DNA of 20,686 nucleotides, taken from Bacilli bacterium. Lineage in GTDB: Bacteria; Bacillota_I; Bacilli_A; RF39; UBA660. A model generated the notes under the pieces. It was given only the letters and a program-made list of their open reading frames with translations. It was not told the origin of the DNA and made no database searches. The stretch is taken from NCBI GenBank assembly GCA_029004695.1, contig JAQVZB010000014.1, positions 1 through 20,686 of the forward strand, in the 5' to 3' direction. This document shows, in pieces, positions 7,794 through 14,540 of this stretch; position 1 is the first letter of the stretch, and every line of letters starts with the position of its first letter. Made by a program: the position numbers and the translations under genes.

Positions 7794-8390
7794 TTAATCT
7801 ATATTAAATTTTTTATTTATTACTTTACTTATTATAAATGCTACAGCACATAACAATATTATTTGTAAAAATTTTATTGGCTCCGTAAGACTTTCTAAAA
7901 AAGTAGTACCAATAAAACCCCAAAAAAATACTAAAAATATTTTACCAAGTAAAAGAGAACAAATAAATTTTTTATTCGACATAGATGAAACTCCGGCAAC
8001 AATATTAATTACAAATGCTGGAGTAAAAGGTAAAGCCAAAAGTAAGACCAATTGTTCAAACCTTAAATTATTTACAATTATCATTAGCTTAGTTAGCTTG
8101 CCTTCATTATTTTTAACTATCTTACTATCAAACCAAAATTTAATTTTATTTCTAAATATTAAAAAAGAAATATAACATCCAATACAAGTTAATATCCAAC
8201 TTAATAAAAATCCAGATATAGTTCCAAAGTAATAAAAATTAATGGTTATAAAAACAGCAAGCGGCATAATTGGTAAAATTGATTCAACTAAAATTAAAAG
8301 ACTAGAAAGAATTGGTGCCCATAGACCAATAGAATCAAATAAAGTAGTTAAAAATACATCAATATTTTTTAATAATTCCACATCAATCAC
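7794..8390 (-). CDS. VTT-domain (DedA/TVP38-like) membrane protein
   Basis: This is a 198-residue polytopic membrane protein with about five or six hydrophobic segments (about 22-45, 55-79, 108-132, 140-165 and 171-190). The pattern of a glycine/proline-bearing re-entrant stretch (LLLALPFTPAFVINIVAGVSSM) fits the SNARE-associated/VTT family that contains DedA and TVP38/TMEM64. In bacteria these proteins are linked to lipid scrambling and undecaprenyl-phosphate recycling. The particular substrate here is not known. The start is GTG at 8390. No Shine-Dalgarno is present: upstream is only ATAAAGAT, and a TATAAT box ends six bases before the GTG, so a leaderless transcript is possible. It heads the rmuC-argS cluster with a nine-base gap to rmuC. 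Confidence 0.8.
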   Translation of the reverse strand: MIDVELLKNIDVFLTTLFDSIGLWAPILSSLLILVESILPIMPLAVFITINFYYFGTISGFLLSWILTCIGCYISFLIFRNKIKFWFDSKIVKNNEGKLTKLMIIVNNLRFEQLVLLLALPFTPAFVINIVAGVSSMSNKKFICSLLLGKIFLVFFWGFIGTTFLESLTEPIKFLQIILLCAVAFIISKVINKKFNID

Positions 8391-8396
8391 ATCTTT

Positions 8397-8402
8397 ATTA
8401 TA
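8397..8402 (-). promoter_or_regulatory. Candidate -10 box placed six bases before the VTT gene start
   Basis: The minus strand reads TATAAT, then AAAGAT, then the GTG start codon. A weak -35 (TTTTTA, 8425-8420) lies at 17-base spacing. If used, transcription would begin at or within a base or two of the start codon, giving a leaderless mRNA. In such AT-rich DNA a chance TATAAT is quite possible. Confidence 0.4.
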
Positions 8403-8439
8403 CTATAAAATATAATTAATAAAAAGATTAAAAAAAGAA

Positions 8440-8655
8440 TTAGTCAATAACTAAAGTTACATCATAGCCATAAGCTTCTAATATAGCTGTAACTCTTTTA
8501 CTTTTAATTCCTTTTTTACAATAAAAATAATACTTCTTTGATTTACTCAAATGAATATTATGATTATTAAGTAAGTTCTCATAAGGATTATATATGACAT
8601 CTAAATCAATAAAAATACCTTCATTATAATATTCTGATTTTTTTAATATTTTCAT
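8440..8655 (-). CDS. Shortened rhodanese-like domain protein
   Basis: From ATG 8655 the product has 71 residues. Residues 24-65 resemble the C-terminal half of a rhodanese domain: NPYENLL, then KKYYFYCKKGIKSKRV with C46 as the predicted persulfide cysteine in a CxxGxxS loop, then ILEAYGYDV. The usual N-terminal DxR...GHI segment is reduced to IFIDLDVIY and the C-terminal GGxxxW is missing. An open frame continues upstream to TTG 8691, but that part reads through the loop and U-tract of the VirD4 terminator and yields an artefactual FIFFLLF run, so I reject it. No clear ribosome site precedes the ATG. Sulfur-transfer activity is possible but doubtful given the missing parts. It lies between the secretion operon and the VTT-rmuC-argS cluster. 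Confidence 0.65.
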   Translation of the reverse strand: MKILKKSEYYNEGIFIDLDVIYNPYENLLNNHNIHLSKSKKYYFYCKKGIKSKRVTAILEAYGYDVTLVID

Positions 8656-8674
8656 AATATAATATATGAATAAC

Positions 8675-8706
8675 AAAAAAAAGATAAACAATTTTAAGTT
8701 TATCTT
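8675..8706 (-). terminator. Intrinsic terminator ending the type IV secretion operon
   Basis: On the minus strand a 9-bp stem (arms 8698-8706 and 8681-8689, AAGATAAAC/GTTTATCTT) with an eight-base loop is followed by an uninterrupted T8 tract (8682-8675). The upstream arm contains the VirD4 stop codon (8700-8702). It cleanly separates the secretion operon from the downstream rhodanese-like gene. Confidence 0.88.
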
Positions 8707-10940
8707 TCTGTATCAGTAAAGAAATCATCATAAAATTGATCATCAGTAACATTATTACAATCAACTATAACACTTTCACTATCAACATTTATGACTGGAT
8801 CACTTGGTTCTTCTTTATCTGGAGTCTTCATAAAATCATCAAATTTTTCATAAATAGTATTTTCTAATTTATCATAATGATAATTTTCTTTATTGATTTT
8901 TTCTTTATTATTTTGTTCTTGTTCTTCTTTTTCAAGTTCCGAAATTTTAGCGTCAATTCTTTTTATTAAATCCTCAATATTTAATTTTTGATCTTTTATA
9001 TTAGGAATATTATTATTAATAATATTGGATTCTTCAAATTTTGTATCTTCTTTATAATCATCAAGTGGTTCGTTTAAAGGGTTAAATGAAATAATAGGTT
9101 TTGATTTTTCTTCTTCAATATTAATCTTTTCTTTATCTTCAATATTATTATTTACTTCTTTAGTAAACATCGGATTCAAAATATTCTTAGTAGTTATTTC
9201 ATTATTTCTTTCAAAATTTTCTAAAGATTCGAATAGTTTATTTCTTTTTTTCGTTTTAACAAAATCTTTTATATTAAATAACTCGATTTGACTTAATTTT
9301 CTTTCCGTTAATGTACCACTTGCAAAATTATAGCCCCAATCAATTTCATAACTAGGAGTTAGTTTAGTTCGAAAAGGATTTAATCTACTTTTTAAAATTA
9401 CTACTTCATTTAATTTCATTTTTTGTAAATCACTTACAGTTATAAGCGGTGTTGAAGAAGTTTTCTCTTTTTCTTTTGATTTTACTTCCCCACATAATTT
9501 ACTTATTTCTTCAAGAGCAGCAAGTTCAGTCGTTATTAAATAAATTAAGTTTCCACAATTACTTCTTATCGTATCGGCATCATCTTTACCATATACATCA
9601 TTTAATTGCGCAAAATTTTGAATTATAAAAGTAAATCTTATCTTTCTACTTCTAGCTGCTGTTACCATAGCAGTAACATCTTTAAGTGGTGGCATATTAG
9701 CAAACTCATCTAAAATAAAATTAGTTCGAAACGGTAATTTACCCCCATTTTCTTGAGCTACATCTATCAATGTTTCATAACATTGTTTAATAAAAATTGT
9801 TGCTAAAGCATGATAGGTAGTTTTTTCATCATGAATTATCATAAAAACTGCGGTTTTTTTAGTACCTATTTCACGGATATCAAAGTCACTATAAGAAAGC
9901 ATTTCTGATAATTGCTCGCGAGAAGAAAATAAACGGATTTTTTGCCTAAAAACTGATAAAATACCGCCTTTAGTTTCATTAGGAGCATTTATCGTATTTG
10001 AAGCAAATACATATGGACTAGAAGATTCTCCTTTTAACAAAAAGTATTCTTTTATATAATCACTAGTCGCAAATTTTTCTTCACCCACTGTCGACATATA
10101 ACTTATTGAATTTAAATGAATTTCTTTTTCAGTTGCATCTTCAAATAAACCTAAAGATAATCCCGAAAAGTAATCAGCAGCACTACTTTCCCAAAAAGGA
10201 TCATCGGTTTTAGCTCCTCTTAGGATATTAAGGGCAACATCATCTAATAATTCAGTTGCTTTATCGGTATTACCAGCTTTATATAATTTATAAGGTAATG
10301 TTAAAGGATTCCAAGCATTTCCTAGACTAGGATTACGAAAATTTAAAACAATTATATTATAACCCTTACTTTTTAACATCTCACTATGATTTCGATATAA
10401 TTCACCTTTAGGATCAGTTAAAATCATGCTTTCGCCAGCTTTAGCTAAACTTTGGACTAAAGGATCTACGACAGCAGTCGTTTTACCACTTGCAGTTGCT
10501 CCAATTACAAGAGTATGATTTTCCCCATTGTCAACCCACATTTCTTTGCCATTATTTATTAAAGGAACGCCTGCGGCTTTGGTATCAGAATCTGCTATTT
10601 TTATTTTATCAACATCTTTAGCATTTTTAATTTCATTGTCTTTAGACCATCTGCTATATCCTTTTACTTCTTTTTCACCAAAGTTTAATCCAATCCCTTT
10701 TTCACGATCAAAAATATAAGATGAAACACTCACAAATATTGAGATTAAGACTGCCATAAATACAACAATTGTAGCTCCTAAATAAGGAGGCGCAAAGGCA
10801 GCAAAAGGAACCAAGCCAAAAAAAACTCCTTCATTTAAAAGTGCGGTAACATTTAGTACCGCTATTGCACTTAAATAAAGCAGAAAGAAACAAAAGATTG
10901 CAAAGATAATTAAATCTTTAGATGTTACTCTTAATTTCAT
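8700..10940 (-). CDS. VirD4/TraG-type type IV coupling protein ATPase
   Basis: This coupling protein would recruit DNA or protein substrate to the type IV channel at the inner face of the membrane. Two membrane helices (about 8-35 and 53-76) precede the ATPase. It shows Walker A GATASGKTT (147-155), the MILTDPKGEL block (172-181), GNAWNPL (207-213), Walker B NFILDEFANMPPL (407-419) and the FIIQNFAQL sensor region (438-446). After about residue 565 a long tail of roughly 180 residues follows, rich in Glu/Asp/Lys/Asn, with a coiled-coil-like stretch (IEDLIKRIDAKISELEKEE) and a compact acidic/aromatic end (QFYDDFFTDTER). The start ATG has GAGGAAAT five bases upstream. It is the last gene of the secretion operon and probably has an additional promoter of its own. 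Confidence 0.93.
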   Translation of the reverse strand: MKLRVTSKDLIIFAIFCFFLLYLSAIAVLNVTALLNEGVFFGLVPFAAFAPPYLGATIVVFMAVLISIFVSVSSYIFDREKGIGLNFGEKEVKGYSRWSKDNEIKNAKDVDKIKIADSDTKAAGVPLINNGKEMWVDNGENHTLVIGATASGKTTAVVDPLVQSLAKAGESMILTDPKGELYRNHSEMLKSKGYNIIVLNFRNPSLGNAWNPLTLPYKLYKAGNTDKATELLDDVALNILRGAKTDDPFWESSAADYFSGLSLGLFEDATEKEIHLNSISYMSTVGEEKFATSDYIKEYFLLKGESSSPYVFASNTINAPNETKGGILSVFRQKIRLFSSREQLSEMLSYSDFDIREIGTKKTAVFMIIHDEKTTYHALATIFIKQCYETLIDVAQENGGKLPFRTNFILDEFANMPPLKDVTAMVTAARSRKIRFTFIIQNFAQLNDVYGKDDADTIRSNCGNLIYLITTELAALEEISKLCGEVKSKEKEKTSSTPLITVSDLQKMKLNEVVILKSRLNPFRTKLTPSYEIDWGYNFASGTLTERKLSQIELFNIKDFVKTKKRNKLFESLENFERNNEITTKNILNPMFTKEVNNNIEDKEKINIEEEKSKPIISFNPLNEPLDDYKEDTKFEESNIINNNIPNIKDQKLNIEDLIKRIDAKISELEKEEQEQNNKEKINKENYHYDKLENTIYEKFDDFMKTPDKEEPSDPVINVDSESVIVDCNNVTDDQFYDDFFTDTER

Positions 10941-10958
10941 ATATTTCCTCGTACATGT

Positions 10959-10987
10959 ATTATATTATATTTTCCGATATTTTTCCA
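10959..10987 (-). promoter_or_regulatory. Candidate internal promoter for the VirD4 gene
   Basis: The minus strand carries TGGAAA (10987-10982), 17 bases and TATAAT (10964-10959). A second overlapping TATAAT lies at 10969-10964. The 50-base gap before VirD4 is among the widest in the operon. The -35 matches four of six consensus bases. Confidence 0.45.
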
Positions 10988-10990
10988 CTA

Positions 10991-11722
10991 TTAATTATTA
11001 GATTTTCGAACTTTAATATATACTATTCCCCCAAATATTAAGAGAATACCACCGATTAATAAATAGATTAATATTAAAGCGTTTTTATTAAAATATCCTT
11101 CTTGATCGAGTTTTAAAATATCATTAGATGTTAATTCATAATCATTACTTAATTCTAAAATTATTTTTTTATCTTGATAATTATTTTTATTTAAATAAAA
11201 ATAATAGGTATCATTTATTTTTTCATCAGCATTATTTTTTATAACTTGGTGATTAGTTTTAAACTTTATAGTTAAATTATTTAAATCAGGGTATAAAAGA
11301 AAAGCATCTAGAGGTTTTTTGATGTTGATAATGATTCCCTCGCGATTATTTTTATAATCAAAGGATTTAACATTAGTATTAACAATCGTTGAATATTGAT
11401 ATTCATATAAAGTAAAATTACTTTTATAACTAATCCCTAAAGTATTTTCAGTATCAATTTTTTTAATATTATAATATTTAATACCATCTACTTTAGTATT
11501 TAATTCCGGTATTTCTTCTCGGTAATCAGTAGCTAAAGCACTATTTATGGTTAAATCTCTAATTGCTTTGTAAGAAGGATTATTAATATTCCAGGTAATT
11601 TTATCATTATTAATTATTTCTAAATTCTCGATAAAATTATTATTCTCTAAAGTTAAATTATAGGTTGCATCACATCCAGTTATTAAAAATAACATTAAAA
11701 TTAAATAAATAATTTTTTTCAT
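10991..11722 (-). CDS. Predicted lipoprotein with C-terminal membrane anchor, secretion operon
   Basis: From ATG 11722 the product has 243 residues; I chose this start because GGTGAT lies just upstream and because it begins a clean MKKIIYLILMLFLITGC lipoprotein signal, with lipobox LITGC and the lipidated cysteine at 17. A longer frame to TTG 11743 overlaps the previous gene and is not needed. About 190 extracellular residues follow, with alternating short hydrophobic and polar stretches suggesting beta structure. A second hydrophobic helix (about 211-235, LILIYLLIGGILLIFGGIVYI) and a basic KVRKSNN tail come last. It could be tethered both by lipid and by a helix. The start resembles LppM-like beta-rich lipoproteins, but I do not recognise the family with confidence. 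It sits eight bases after the SGNH-NlpC/P60 gene and just before VirD4. Confidence 0.75.
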   Translation of the reverse strand: MKKIIYLILMLFLITGCDATYNLTLENNNFIENLEIINNDKITWNINNPSYKAIRDLTINSALATDYREEIPELNTKVDGIKYYNIKKIDTENTLGISYKSNFTLYEYQYSTIVNTNVKSFDYKNNREGIIINIKKPLDAFLLYPDLNNLTIKFKTNHQVIKNNADEKINDTYYFYLNKNNYQDKKIILELSNDYELTSNDILKLDQEGYFNKNALILIYLLIGGILLIFGGIVYIKVRKSNN

Positions 11723-11730
11723 TTTATCAC

Positions 11731-13491
11731 CTATACCATACAATTTGATTGATAATAAGGGGCCATATCAATTATTGTATATGTTTGATTTATTTGATTT
11801 TTAGTATAACTCTTAAATTGGACTCCACCAGTAGTAGACTCAGCAGCTTGAACTTGATTTTCATTTACTTCAATTATAATAGCAATATGATTTTGATTTA
11901 CTAATAATGCACCTGGATAAGCATTTTCATAAGTAATCGAATTACCATAATTTAGATAAGATGCTGCATCACCGGCATCAGAATTTATGGATGCCGATCT
12001 TAAAGCCCAGTGAACAAAACCACTACAATCAAGTCCACTATAAAAATACATATTTTTGCCTGAATAACTGCCAGCAGTAAAAGATCCCCAATTTGGGTCA
12101 ATAAATCCATTCCCATAATATCTTCCCCCCCAGTAATAAGGTATACTTAAACCTTTTATAGAAAGACCGTCAATTAGACCAACCGAAGCTCCAGCAACAG
12201 CCGATGCAGTACATTTACCGCTAAAATCAATTTTTTCTTGAATATAAGCTTCAATTTCATTAATTCCTGATTGACCAATAACACTTACTAAAGTTTGTCC
12301 CTGTAAATTAGTCGTGCCATTTATCGATGGATAGATATCTAAAAAGCGATAAGTATTATGACTCTTAACAAATTGCAAAACAAGATTATGAATTTTTTGA
12401 TTAGTATCATTATCATAATGAACTCCATCATCAGTATTAAAATTATCTTTAATTTGACTAAATACATCGATATAATTATCAGGAAAAGTCGATGATAATT
12501 TATTATTAAAGACCATTATTTCTTCATTTGTAATATTATAACCATTTGCAATTGCTAATTCTTCGTTAACTGGATTTACAGACATAAAATAAAACTTAAC
12601 ATTTTTATAATTATTAATTAAAGTATTATATACATTTATATATTTATCTATATTATTTAAATCATTAATTCCAAAGGAAAAGATAACATATTTTGTTGTA
12701 TCAGCACCAATATAACCTTGTAATTCATTTAATACTGTATCATCTGAAAACCATATGTATCCTGCTCCATCTTGAGTCATATATGTTATTTCACTTTTAT
12801 TTAAAGTATTTTTAATATTATTAATCCTTGAATCACCAACATAAATTAATAATTTTTCAATTTGAGCATCAGATACGATTAAATTATAATTACTACTTGC
12901 AGGAGTTTTATTACCACTACTATCAGTTAAATTTAACATATCAAAAGGATTTAATATTATTATAACGACTAAAACAAAAAAAACTGCTCCTATACCAATG
13001 AAAATATATTTTTTATAATGCTTCATTATATACTTCATAGCAATATCCTTTGCTATTTTTGAATAATCTCCACCAGATGTATTATCTTTATTTGAAGAAG
13101 GTAAAAGAGAATTTAAATTTCCTAAATCTGATGCCGCTTTATTTGTAGCATTTGTTGCTGCTCCACCTTTACCACCTGCTACTGAATCAGCTAAATCTAA
13201 TGCACCGGATTCATTAGCTTTATTTAAAGTATTTTGAAGCATTCCTCCTAAAGGGTGTTTATTAGTTAAATCGGTGACTATTTTTCCACCCTTATCAAGG
13301 ACATTATTACCTATTTTAGTTTTGGCAATAGCATCAACTGCATTACCACCTACACCAGGAGCAAAATAATTTGCAGCTGCTTTGGCAGCCGTTTTAGCTA
13401 CTTTTTTGTTGGTTTCTTGTTTTTTTTCTTCTTGATTTTGTTGTTCTAATTCTTTGTTATTTTCAGGCATTAATTCATTATCTTCGTTCAT
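11731..13491 (-). CDS. Membrane-anchored SGNH hydrolase plus NlpC/P60 peptidase fusion
   Basis: From ATG 13491 (AGGCGGTGA upstream) the product has 586 residues. Residues 1-158 are a low-complexity, Ala/Gly/Asn/Lys-rich segment expected to stay inside the cell; 160-180 form the only membrane helix. Outside, residues about 214-375 carry SGNH/GDSL landmarks: YVGDSR (S221), DGAGYIWF (block II Gly), FGIND (N276) and DDGVH (D355, H358). Residues about 427-586 look like an NlpC/P60-type papain-fold peptidase, with LDCSGF (C489) and NHIAII (H535). Such peptidases cut peptidoglycan stem peptides. The SGNH part could remove O-acetyl groups from the wall, which is inference. Tn916-type systems use NlpC/P60 plus lysozyme proteins as VirB1 analogues. 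Here the pair of wall domains is different. It lies between VirB8-like genes and the lipoprotein. Confidence 0.85.
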   Translation of the reverse strand: MNEDNELMPENNKELEQQNQEEKKQETNKKVAKTAAKAAANYFAPGVGGNAVDAIAKTKIGNNVLDKGGKIVTDLTNKHPLGGMLQNTLNKANESGALDLADSVAGGKGGAATNATNKAASDLGNLNSLLPSSNKDNTSGGDYSKIAKDIAMKYIMKHYKKYIFIGIGAVFFVLVVIIILNPFDMLNLTDSSGNKTPASSNYNLIVSDAQIEKLLIYVGDSRINNIKNTLNKSEITYMTQDGAGYIWFSDDTVLNELQGYIGADTTKYVIFSFGINDLNNIDKYINVYNTLINNYKNVKFYFMSVNPVNEELAIANGYNITNEEIMVFNNKLSSTFPDNYIDVFSQIKDNFNTDDGVHYDNDTNQKIHNLVLQFVKSHNTYRFLDIYPSINGTTNLQGQTLVSVIGQSGINEIEAYIQEKIDFSGKCTASAVAGASVGLIDGLSIKGLSIPYYWGGRYYGNGFIDPNWGSFTAGSYSGKNMYFYSGLDCSGFVHWALRSASINSDAGDAASYLNYGNSITYENAYPGALLVNQNHIAIIIEVNENQVQAAESTTGGVQFKSYTKNQINQTYTIIDMAPYYQSNCMV

Positions 13492-13525
13492 TATAGTCAC
13501 CGCCTATCTTTTTTATTAATTATCT

Positions 13526-14014
13526 TTATATTGTATAATTATCAAATAATACTTTATATTGCATAATACTATACTCTCTAAATATATAAGTATTATCACT
13601 ACTATCGATTATATAAAATTCTTTATATTTAGAAGTTCTATTAACACTATACTTTTCGATTTGACCGTCAAAAAAATTAGCATCAAACTTTTCATTAAAA
13701 TATTCTTTAAATTTATTTAAACTTCCAAACTTTTTTTCACGATAATCTTTATCTACTAAATCATAAGCTACTTCTGGATCATATAAAATTAGTTTTGTAT
13801 ATTCAGCTAAATATTTACGAGCCATTTGTTCTTCATTCATATTAATAGGAGTTAATTCATTTATTTTATAATTCTTTAAATAATATTCTTCTCCCGCTTG
13901 ATATTCATTTTTTGAAAACATATTATTATCAATTATATATGTTATTAATAAAGCAATTACGATAAGAGAAATACAAATAATAATCGTAATTTTATTTTCT
14001 GTTATATTATTCAT
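13526..14014 (-). CDS. Single-pass membrane protein, possible VirB8/TcpC-like (second of two)
   Basis: This 162-residue protein has one N-terminal membrane helix (about 8-28) and an extracytoplasmic domain. ARKYLAEYTKLILYDPEVAYDLVDKDYREKKFGSL (about 65-99) looks like the helix-rich start of an NTF2-like fold, as in VirB8 and TcpC channel proteins, followed by a beta-rich stretch to the end. The assignment rests on topology, this local pattern and operon position between channel and wall-hydrolase genes; sequence alone does not prove it. The ATG has AGGGTGAT upstream and overlaps the preceding small membrane protein by eight bases. That neighbour has the same layout, so the two may be diverged copies or partners. 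Confidence 0.7.
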   Translation of the reverse strand: MNNITENKITIIICISLIVIALLITYIIDNNMFSKNEYQAGEEYYLKNYKINELTPINMNEEQMARKYLAEYTKLILYDPEVAYDLVDKDYREKKFGSLNKFKEYFNEKFDANFFDGQIEKYSVNRTSKYKEFYIIDSSDNTYIFREYSIMQYKVLFDNYTI

Positions 14015-14528
14015 TTATATCACCCTTAAATATTTTTCCATCATAGGGAGTTACATCAAATATCATATTATTAATATCTAAATCAATAATCAAATAATAA
14101 TCTATTGGTTTATGATATTCTTCCATAACATCTTCATTTAAATAACCATATATATAATATCTTATTATATTTTTACTAAGCTTTTCATTATACATTTTTT
14201 GAGCTTCAAAAACATATTCTTTATTAATATCTAATAAAGATAATTTATGTAAAATATTATCGGAATTAATATTGTTTTTTTCTTTATATTTATTATTAAG
14301 AAGTAACATTAAACTATTAATATCTTGTTTATTTAAATAAGATATATATTTATTAGTAGCATTATTAATTGAAAAAAATCGCCCATAATCGGCTACTAAA
14401 CTTATTTTAGTTTTTTCTTCTACTAAAGGTTTAGGCTGACGATATTCAAATAAAATTAATCCTGAAAACAAAACAATAAGAAAAACAATTATAACAATTA
14501 TATTATTTTTAGTTAACTTAAGTTCCAT
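14007..14528 (-). CDS. Single-pass membrane protein, possible VirB8/TcpC-like (first of two)
   Basis: This 173-residue protein has one membrane helix (about 9-27), a short proline-bearing linker, then FFSINNATNKYISYLNKQDINSLMLLLNNKYKEKN (about 51-85), again suggesting the opening helices of an NTF2-like domain. A beta-type C-terminal half follows, ending ...PIDYYLIIDLDINNMIFDVTPYDG. No catalytic motif is visible. GGAAGGA sits seven bases before the ATG. The gene follows the M23-GH24 gene by 12 bases and overlaps the next gene by eight. Its topology and size match the next protein although their sequences are only loosely alike. I infer a structural role in the secretion channel; the family is not certain. 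Confidence 0.7.
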   Translation of the reverse strand: MELKLTKNNIIVIIVFLIVLFSGLILFEYRQPKPLVEEKTKISLVADYGRFFSINNATNKYISYLNKQDINSLMLLLNNKYKEKNNINSDNILHKLSLLDINKEYVFEAQKMYNEKLSKNIIRYYIYGYLNEDVMEEYHKPIDYYLIIDLDINNMIFDVTPYDGKIFKGDINE

Positions 14529-14540
14529 AATAATTCCTTC

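Noticed and set aside
8391..8439. Attachment site at the boundary of the secretion operon
   Set aside because: The region is plain A/T-rich sequence with no tRNA end, no recognisable core and no second copy found in the window.
8656..8691. N-terminal hydrophobic extension of the rhodanese-like protein from TTG 8691
   Set aside because: It reads the loop and T-tract of the VirD4 terminator, giving a false membrane-like FIFFLLF run, and no ribosome site precedes it.
10528..10719. Plus-strand 63-codon open frame
   Set aside because: It is antisense to the VirD4 N-terminal region, has no ribosome site, and is explained by the codon usage of the real gene.
13501..13545. Internal promoter before the SGNH-NlpC/P60 gene
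   Set aside because: A TTGATA occurs, but the hexamer at 17 bases is TAATTA, a poor -10; co-transcription from upstream is a simpler explanation.
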